A stretch of DNA of 64,000 nucleotides from Theristus sp. LFF4_11 (lineage: Eukaryota > Nematoda > Chromadorea > Monhysterida > Xyalidae), in assembly GCA_030248135.1 (NCBI GenBank), contig JASANC010002890.1, forward strand, positions 62,001 to 126,000, given 5' to 3'. The notes under the pieces were generated by a model that was not told the DNA's origin, searched no databases, and saw only the letters and a list, made by a program, of their open reading frames with translations. Positions 57,101 through 64,000 of this stretch are shown one piece after another. A program made the position numbers and the translations under genes. The stretch's first letter is position 1, and every line of letters starts with the position of its first letter.

Positions 57101-59723
57101 CTGACTCGCTGTATCGCCAAAAATCACCACTGAGTTTCTGGAGGCTTGTTTACAGGGGTTTAGTAAAGTTTCCGCCAATCGGTAAAAAACTTGGCGGCAG
57201 TGAGAAACTCAAACAGAGTTAGCTTAGCACCACTTTTTATCAAATGCCAATACGGCTAAAAAACCCACGAGACAAAAACCGCAAGCAAAACTGACGTCGG
57301 CGGCAGAATGATCGGTTGCTCGTGTTCGTCTGGGCGTTGTTGCTCGTGCGTGCCGGGTGCCTGTGCGTTTGCGTGCTGCGCCATCGAATGCCGCTGTGCT
57401 TGTGCCGCAGCCGAGATCAGCGACACTGCGGTCATGACGATCGTTGGGTCGTGCGGCTGGTTGCCGCTGCACGGCATGCCGTCTGGTGGAGAACAAAGAA
57501 ACGGTTGGCAAGAGAACATGCTTGCAAAAATACGGCCTCAGAATGTTTGTTTAATTTAAAGGAATGCACGCATGCTCCGGTATGCGTGAAAAGAAATGAC
57601 GGGGACGCAAAACGCGCACACTTTTTAACAAAACAACAAAGGTTCATCCGCTGATAGCAGCACCAGTCATTAAGTAAAAAAAGCCACGTCAAAGTGCGTT
57701 GCAAACGAGCGCCGCGCCGCTCTGCAATTGGTTTTTTTAAGTGGAGGAGGGGGGGAGGGTGAGCGAGTCGTTTTCGGATTCAGGCACAACATACACACAC
57801 GGTCATGTTGTAGATTAGTGCGCGAATTTCGAAGCTGGTTTCATTTCTTGAGTAAAATGACAAGTGCAAAAACGGTCGCCAGTATAATAAAGTAAGAAAA
57901 ATCTCTCAAAAGTGCACCTTGACCGATGCTGGCCATGGCCGCCCGATCCAAGCTGGCGAGCGTCATGCCGGCTGCCGCTCGATGCTGATTGGCTGAATTT
58001 GAACTGGTGCCCGCCGACTGTGACTGCCGCTGAGTGTGGGCATGTTCGGTTGCATCGTGCACTGTGGTTGTCGCTTCGTGTGCTAGGTCGACTGAAGACG
58101 TATCGTCAGTTTGCTCCGTGTCACCGCGAATCAGGCGCAGCATCGACGCAACGCCTAAAAAATGGACGGACGGTTCAAAATAGTTGGTTCCAAAAAGTTT
58201 TGTACAAAATTTGTAGTCCATTAGTGGTAAACCAATGAGCCCTGAATGCAATCAAGAAACATCACAGCTTCGGTTTTCACGCAAACTGATTCACAATGTC
58301 TGCTCTTCAACATTATGTGAAAAAACCTTTTTTTTTTTGATTCATGACTTTATTCAGACGTTCAGTGGTGTGTAGCACTATTGGACTGCTGAGTTTTATA
58401 AAACTGGCGCCAGCAGCTTCTCTAATCTTACGCTCTAATGTGCTCTCATAAACCAGCAACAGTCCACAAGGAAGCAGCGGATGGCGAGTGCGAACCGACC
58501 GTCGATGCGTTTCTTCGAGCGTCTCTCCCGCCATTCGTCCTCGAGCTCCATCGCCATTCGCCGCGCGTGCGTCGGCACCGGACTCAACTGCAGATGTCTG
58601 CCCCCCACAGCGGCATCGTCGCCGCGCCCGCCGCCGCCCCGTCGATTGTTGACCGTTCGCGAACGAGCGCCGTTCAGCGGCGCAGCAACGTTGACGCGCA
58701 ACGGCTGGCTCGTCGGAATCGAATCGTTGGTGCTGTTTCGATGATCGGTGCCGGACGATGACGGTCCACTTTGGAAGCCGGCGTAGCCGTGTCGGTTGTC
58801 AACGGTCGGTTTGTCGCTTACATTCGCAGCGCTGTTGATTGAAACGAACGGCGGCAACGCGCCCGCCGCAGTCGCACCGCGCCTATTGTGACCGTTTCGA
58901 ACGGAGTTTGCGCCGGTGGTGCTGCTCGCAGCAGCGAAGTCCAACGATTTCTCGGACTCGACCACTCCGTTGGCGGACACGAAACTGACAGCGGCATTCG
59001 ACCATGACTGACGACGATTGCTGACGACAGGACTCGGCGAACTGGCGTTTGCGGTGGTGGTGGTGCGAGCGGTTGCTGCTGCTATTAGCGACGTGCTGAC
59101 TGCGTGCTGCGCCGTCGTCGCCTGGCTTGACGTGGACGCCGCTGCGAACTCGACCGAGTCAACTGCGTCACCCTGCAGCAACGAACATTTGTTCTGCAAT
59201 GCAACTGGATGTGCTGGGCTGGAAAAGTGGCAGTGTTTCCACCTGGGAATAGATGGGCACATGCGCACATGGCATGAGCGAAACTGGAGACGGAGAGTGC
59301 ATTTCATTCAAGCAAACAAGCATTTATTCACCACAACGCGATTTTTATTCACGCTTCGGCTTCGCCTGTCAGTTTTTGTTCGTGGGTTGCGAAATGAAGG
59401 AATTGGACTGACACCGTGAGTGCGTGCTGGATACTTTTTGCGGTTTCACCCGGTAAACAAAGACCGGACTGGCGGGCGGGCTCATGTGTTCGACAAGAAG
59501 AGCCACCCCACACCGACCAGGCAGTAAACTTTCAAGAATTCAAGCTTACTTGGTTTGAAATCGAAGTCGATGCTATCATTGGTTCATCAAATTCGCCGTT
59601 GACAAGTGAAGCAGCAGCGACGGCATCGCCAACGTGTTCACTGCTGCTGCACGTGGTCGCATTCTGACTGCTCGAACTTGTAGACGCCCTCATTGTAAAC
59701 TCATCATTCAATTGCATTTGCAT
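54171..59723 (-). CDS. C2H2 zinc-finger protein with about eight fingers, complete gene
   Basis: Probable DNA-binding nuclear protein; I do not recognise the orthologue. Start ATG at 59723 (MQMQLNDEFTMRAST); stop TGA at 54171. Exons: 59550-59723, 58500-59172, 57918-58154, about 57292-57482, about 56688-56923, about 56113-56262, possible small exons near 55.9 and 55.7 kb, 55233-55387, 54704-54932, 54341-54557 and 54171-54238. The N-terminal half is Ala/Ser/Thr-rich and disordered. Fingers: HRCKRCKNRFVERGIYERHL; CPFCDKRFRNENSLRKHIAKKH; VQCNRCYKSIRSQDDLPRHKC; WVCFECTPIRNLCTELRLSN; FRCNDCNRKFLTPRKLRKH; FKCHFCDDFF split by an intron from ALHERIHTG; YECNICDYRANRFAKLDKH; MCCICQQKMAEWAELKHH. Between fingers 1 and 2 lies a Glu/Arg helix followed by GGFIPPAADVD. 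A Krueppel-like linker, HTGKVKYEC, joins fingers 6 and 7. Confidence 0.8.
54592..54644. repeat. Foldback repeat related to 18763-18826
   Basis: In a zinc-finger-gene intron, the minus strand reads CATTCATGGAGCAGTATTTA then GTAGC, nearly the same as CATTCATGGTGCAGTATTTG then GTGGC at 18763. A second CATTCATGAA arm makes it an imperfect inverted repeat. Confidence 0.5.
56042..56099 (+). repeat. 29-bp tandem duplication carrying CCAATCAG
   Basis: GCAAGTAGCCAATCAGCCCG (56042) recurs at 56071 as GCAAGTAGCCAATCAGCACG, each followed by TGCTTG. It lies in a zinc-finger-gene intron just downstream of the repeats' TGCTTGC run. Two of the 19 CCAATCAG octamers come from this duplication. Confidence 0.75.
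58500..59172 (-). CDS. Zinc-finger gene exon 2, large disordered exon
   Basis: The exon starts GDAVDSVEFAAASTSS after TTGCTGCAG and ends RSKKRID with GACG|GTCGGT in phase 1, restoring Gly with the next exon (GVASMLRLIRGDTEQ). It encodes low-complexity Ala/Ser/Thr/Asn sequence with several RRGG-type patches, one of them NNRRGGGGRGDD, and a basic WRERRSKKR end that could serve as a nuclear localisation signal. Confidence 0.78.
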
Positions 59724-59886
59724 TATCTTTCTCTTGTGCTTGTTCTGTCTGCTTGTCTTTGTTCTGGATGGGGCCACGAAATTTTTTAGACTTTAATTTT
59801 TTTCAATTGGGTTTTTAAACATTTTTTAATTAAAAAAACGAATTTTTGCTATCAAAATTGTACTTTCATCTGAAAAGACTTCAAAC

Positions 59887-60120
59887 TAGGGTTCGAAAAA
59901 AAAGTGAAAATCCCAATTTTTTTCTTCGAACATTTTTTTTAAATTTTTTAATTAAAAAAAATTCAAAATGCCGGAGGAAAATCCTATGGTCGACAAAAAT
60001 AGGTGCATTCGAACCGCGCTGACGCGCTGAATTCGAACATGGCACGTTTAGAATGAAATAAAGCTGTTTTAAGTCTTAAAATTGATAAAAACTTTCATGA
60101 AAATTATCCTCCGACGCCAA
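59887..60120 (+). repeat. Repeat family F, copy 2
   Basis: It starts TAGGGTTCGAAAAAAAAGTG and shares the blocks listed for 14838-15114, with intact TCGAACCGCGCTGACGCGCT. After AAAACTTTCATGAAA it passes into G- and C-runs. The YAGGG start resembles a hAT end, but I could not find the matching right end. Confidence 0.6.
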
Positions 60121-60136
60121 TTTGGACCAGTACCGT

Positions 60137-60335
60137 GGGCGGGGGGGGGGTGGGGGGGTAGCCCCCCCCCAGGGCACCCGAGCCCGTCGGGTGGGGGGGG
60201 GGGGGGGGGGGGGGGGCACCGTGCCACCCCCCCCCCCCCCCCCCTGAAACCGGGCACCCCCCATCCTCCCCCCCCCCGAAACTTTCGCCGACCCCCCCCC
60301 CCCCACCCCCCCCATGAAATTTTGTCTGGCGGACA
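60137..60335. repeat. Long G and C homopolymer-rich tract
   Basis: Alternating runs of G and C up to about 20 bases long. Glycine- or proline-rich frames read from it have no support as protein. The runs can form G-quadruplexes and are a likely site of assembly error. Confidence 0.85.
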
Positions 60336-61088
60336 TAGAGATGTCAAGAAAAAAAAAATTTTCTATTTTTTTTCTTTTTTTAAAAAAAAAAAAATTTTTT
60401 TTAAATTTTTTTTTTTTAAAATGAAAGTTGTTCAGAATTTTTCAGGGAGTCCGAATATCACCATCTGAGGAGCCACCGACTTACCATATGACCCCCACTC
60501 ATATGGGAGGAGGGTGAAAATTTCAGACTTGGTTTCGGCGACCCCATTTTCCCACCGACGACATTACGTCTCGTGTTTTGCCTCTCAATTCACCTCAAAT
60601 AACATGGAAACAAGTTCCACAACAAACCGGTGTGATCACGCTGACGACACGAGGCGAAACAGCAACGAGCAACCAACGAAGTTACGCTTGCAGTGGCAGA
60701 CAGTGCAATTTCCACCTTTCGAGATCCTGAAAAACGATGCGTAAATGTGAGTTCTCTGCTTCTATCTCACCTTAGCGACATCGGAATTTGTTGAACTAGC
60801 CTTTGCGACGCTCAAGTACTTCAATGCGCGAGTCGATCATCACTCACCAAGGCTGAAAACAGTCGATAAATCAATCCAGAATACCACCTGCAGCGTTGAA
60901 GACTAAGTGACAAGGTAAAGTCAAAGAAAATTTTTGTTGAACTTTCGAAAAATTATGCCAAAAACGGCATTTTCAGGGCACATTAAAGAATTTTCTGATG
61001 AATTCATTAAAGAAATGCTCATTTTTTTTTACTTTTTTTTTTAAAAAAAAATTAAAAAAAAAATTTTTTTTTGACCCTTACATCTCTA
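60336..61088 (+). mobile_element. hAT-like MITE, diverged member of family A
   Basis: The 753-bp element begins TAGAGATGTCAAGAAAA and ends TTGACCCTTACATCTCTA, flanked on both sides by GGCGGACA, a perfect 8-bp duplication. Inside, CAGGGAGTCCGAA near the left and TCAAAGAAAATTTTTGTTGA near the right are shared with the copies at 15115 and 38994, but the ends differ (TAGAGATG instead of TAGGGTTG). No coding capacity. Confidence 0.85.
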
Positions 61089-61272
61089 GGCGGACACCCC
61101 CCCCCAAAATTTTCTGCACACCCTAAAATTTTTTTCGAAAATCATGATTTTTTGTCTATAAAGTCCATAATATAAGCTGAATATATGATAACTTGACCAT
61201 CTTCATTGTAATTTCAACGATTTTGCAGCAAAATTTAGCGTTTTTCCTTCAAAATTTAAGCGAAAAATTATC

Positions 61273-61850
61273 ATGGGGGGGGGTGGGGGGGGGGGGTGGG
61301 CCCCCCCCCAGAAAATTTTGTAAAAATGCACCCCCCCCCCATGGGACCCCCCTGGGGTGGGGGGTCCACCCCCCCCCCTCAGCCGAAAATCCTGCCCGTG
61401 CACGGGCAGATACCCGTGTACCCCCCTCCCCCCTTTACCTCGACACGGGTACTAGACTCCCCCCACCCCCCTCCGCGAGAAAACACGGGATCGCACCCCC
61501 CCTCACGGTGGTCAATCTCTTCTCAATTTTTTCCAAAAATACCGTAATTTTTGCATTTTTCTTGACGTTTGTGTCTGTCCCTGCACATATTTTGTTGTTT
61601 CTGACCAAACAAGCAGCTTGTTTGCACAAAATATTCTGTATTTTACAAGAATTTCTGTGTTTTTCTTAGGCAAAAATTTGGTATTACCCGTGCGATCCCG
61701 TGCACCCCCCTCACGAAATTTTTCTGCCAGTGCACCCCCCCCTCAGGAAAATTTGCTGCCCGTGCACCCCCCCTCACCGAGAAGGCACCTGACCCCCCCT
61801 CTAAAATTAGGCAAACACCCCCCCCCTCACCCGAGGTCCCGCTTTCGCTA
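61273..61850. repeat. G/C-run repeat with short tandem CCCGTGCACCCCCC units
   Basis: Two parts: homopolymer G/C runs at 61273-61385, and from about 61690 loosely repeated units of about 30 bp containing GTGCACCCCCCCTCA followed by GAAATTT or GAAAATTT. GTGCAC palindromes recur. No gene. Confidence 0.75.
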
Positions 61851-62197
61851 CTGATTTATGGCATAATTTTTTGAAAGTTCAAACCAAATTTTCTTCCCAA
61901 CTTCTTTGTGTGCTTAGGTACATGTCATTATTTGGTCATTTTGACCGACGTACTCCATGTTTTTCGATTTGGATGACTTCTAGAGTCAATTTTTAGCGTT
62001 GAAATGACTTAACTGAATTGAAATATCGTTTCAGAAATCGTTTTCTTGCAACTTAGAACATGTTTTTTCAGTCGGTAGGCCATGAGATGAACATGATATT
62101 TTGTTGATTGGCGTATGTTATAGGTCTACAATGGAGTTGTGCGATATATTGTTAAACAATTGGAGCGGAGATGTTGGTTAATACCACATCACACGAC

Positions 62198-62948
62198 CAG
62201 GGTTTTTTTTGACGCAAAATCGTGCGTCATGGACGAAAAATAATTTGGGCTGACGCAAAAAAATTCTGCCGTTTGCGTCAGCTGACGCAAACAAATTTCG
62301 AGGACGTCATAAGGCCATTTTTGGGTTATTTATGCACTGATTGAAAATTTTCCTGCGCCTTCGGCGCAGATCACGGACTTCTCATAATTTTGTCTGACAA
62401 TGCATACATATCATGCAAATGTGATGGATGACATGGTCAGCTGATTCATCGTTTGTTTTCAATATTGTTGTTCAGTGTTATGTTGACGGTTCGATGTAAC
62501 AACACAGTGGCGTATATTGTTGATTTGACCGTTTATAGGTTCACCTAGCTTCTATCCTGAGCTAGCTTCTACCTAGCTGCACCTTTTGTTTGCTCCGTTC
62601 TGTTTCTAATCTGAACTGAACAAGTCTGAACAGGTGTCGTCATAGAAGCTCTACAGATCTAAAAATCAAGTCTAGAAACTGAAAAGCCATTACAAAAAGT
62701 CTAGGCCCCGTAAAGCTTTGTTTCTGCGCAGCAGGGGTTGTCAAATGCCAAAATCACCTTGTTGTTTGACCACAGGCGTCAAAAGCGATACTGTTAGTGA
62801 TGAATGGCGCAAAAAATTTTGCTTCTTTATCGTTATTTGTTCGATTTAGATTGGTATCATATTGACGCAAGAAAATTTGTGCTGACGCAAAGATTTTCGA
62901 CCGTTTGCGTCAATTGACGCAAGAAAAACTTGACGAAAAAAAACCCTG
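62198..62948 (+). mobile_element. hAT-like non-autonomous element, family E
   Basis: The 751-bp element begins CAGGGTTTTTTTTGACG and ends CGAAAAAAAACCCTG, flanked on both sides by CACACGAC, a perfect 8-bp duplication. Subterminal palindromes GTTTGCGTCAG/CTGACGCAAAC (62271-62292) and TTGCGTCAA/TTGACGCAA (62905-62922), plus more GACGCAA copies, are candidate transposase-binding sites. No transposase frame is present. Confidence 0.85.
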
Positions 62949-63562
62949 CACACGACCGTTTTTCAGATACCCGATAACATGGCCACATGTTAAAGCTTGC
63001 GTGCTGAGCTAAACTAACGTGTTAAACTTGCGTCTGTCAGTTGCCCGCAACGTGATCGCGAAATCATGGTACGTGTTTTCGATACGATGATTTGAAGAGT
63101 GGGCTCTCGCCATGTGGCAGATAGCATAGCTGGTTGAACCTGAAAGTAAGTGTCTTGGGGGGGGGGGGCGACCGGGTCGACAGGGGTTGCCGACTTAGCA
63201 ACAGCAAACAGGAATTTTTGAACACAGTCAAATTTTGGTAATTTTCTAAAGAGGAACAACTAAGAACGGTTCAATATTCAAGTACACGTCGACGAAAAAT
63301 TGTCCTGTTTTACTGTTGAAAATGCAACTTTCCCTCTATGAAATGGACATAATTTCAATAAAACACGATTTTCGCTCTTATAGTTTTCCGGATCGTTCTG
63401 AAAATAGTCTAGATGAACTCAGCTCGACGAGACGCTTCGAACAAACCTAACTTGTAAAAAAAAATTTTTTTTTTAAATTTTTTTTTTAATTTAAAAAAAA
63501 AATCCGGATTTTTTTTTCCCCTAACCCTAGGCCGGCCCCCCCCCCAAAAAATTTTCGAATCT

Positions 63563-63688
63563 ATTACCGGATCGACCTAGTACCGGATCGACCGTCCTAG
63601 AAAATTGCCAGGTACCGGATTGACCTGTACCGGATCGACCGGCACCGGATCGACCGTACCGGATCGACCGGTACCGGATCGACCTACA
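63563..63688. repeat. TACCGGATCGACC minisatellite
   Basis: At least seven near-identical units of TACCGGATCGACC (variants GCACCGGATCGACC and TACCGGATTGACC) with short variable spacers, ending before CTACAGCCC. CCGG and TCGA make it CpG-rich against A/T-rich surroundings. No coding sense. Confidence 0.8.
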
Positions 63689-64000
63689 GCCCATTATTTT
63701 GCTGTTTTTATAGCTTTTTAGCGTTTTAGCTATCTATCTATCAAATTTCAAAATTTTGACCGGCCCCCCCCAAAGTCACATGCCCCCCCCGCGGCCCCCC
63801 CCAAAATTTTCCAGCTATCTATCTATCTAGAAAATAAGAAGTAGGTGATTTTTTGATGTTGGTGGCTGGGAGCAAAAATAAAGAGAACGTGAGCGTAGTT
63901 TATTTAGAAGTAAAAGTGAATAATTATTTAATGGAGAAAAGAGGGGGTTGGGAGTAGGTGAATTATCTAAAAATGCGGGAGACGCATATAAAAGGAGGAA

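Larger units (their letters stand above)
59724..64000. other. Gene-free repeat block at the right end
   Basis: The upstream side of the zinc-finger gene. Apart from the elements listed separately, 61850-62190, 62950-63500 and 63690-64000 show nothing I can name beyond G/C runs, a (TATC)n stretch near 63728 and 63812, and A/T tracts. No exon with splice context was found. Confidence 0.6.

Noticed and set aside
54171..59723. Identification of the zinc-finger gene as MEP-1
   Set aside because: Finger spacing and sequences that I can compare do not match; only the general C2H2 class is supported.
60069..60468. Gly- and Pro-rich proteins on both strands
   Set aside because: Produced by G and C homopolymers beside a MITE; no start context, splice sites or conservation.

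Overview
This window is animal nuclear DNA: protein-coding genes broken by many short GT-AG introns, roughly 40-45% G+C, with mobile elements in introns and in the gaps between genes. The gene set (RAB3GAP1, FAM193, condensin NCAPD2, a TSSK-like kinase, ATG13, a C2H2 zinc-finger gene) points to an invertebrate bilaterian with compact introns, such as a nematode or flatworm. ATG13 and FAM193 are closer to vertebrate proteins than I would expect in Caenorhabditis. I cannot name the species. No prokaryotic, plasmid or organellar features are visible.

Layout: 1-2519 (-) 5' part of RAB3GAP1, running off the left edge; 3975-14348 (-) complete FAM193-family gene of about 26 exons; 15115-15854 hAT-like MITE; 16108-16230 (+) possible orphan RGG first exon; 17591-38863 (-) complete condensin subunit 1 (NCAPD2/CND1) of about 30 exons. 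One NCAPD2 intron carries a 4.2 kb LTR retroelement (25169-29409), another an inverted pair of hAT-like elements (32477-34876), and a third a (CAA/GTT)49 microsatellite. From 38994 to 40840 lies the shared 5' region with a second MITE copy and a CCAAT cluster. It is followed by 40841-45035 (+) the kinase gene, 46598-52114 (-) ATG13 and 54171-59723 (-) the zinc-finger gene. 59724-64000 holds no recognisable gene: nested non-autonomous DNA transposons, long G/C runs and a minisatellite.

The genes are unrelated housekeeping or regulatory genes: Rab3/Rab18 GTPase control, chromosome condensation, autophagy initiation, a kinase and a probable transcription factor. I see no sign that they form one pathway. 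The less ordinary content is the repeats. Six hAT-like non-autonomous elements each have a perfect 8-bp target-site duplication. Two of them lie head-to-head 40 bp apart inside an NCAPD2 intron and could fold into a kilobase-scale hairpin. A short CCAATCAG-centred motif occurs at least 19 times, mostly in introns. The LTR element is chimeric and has lost pol. Exon borders were read by eye from translation, splice signals and phase; where phases agree between neighbours I regard them as reliable.
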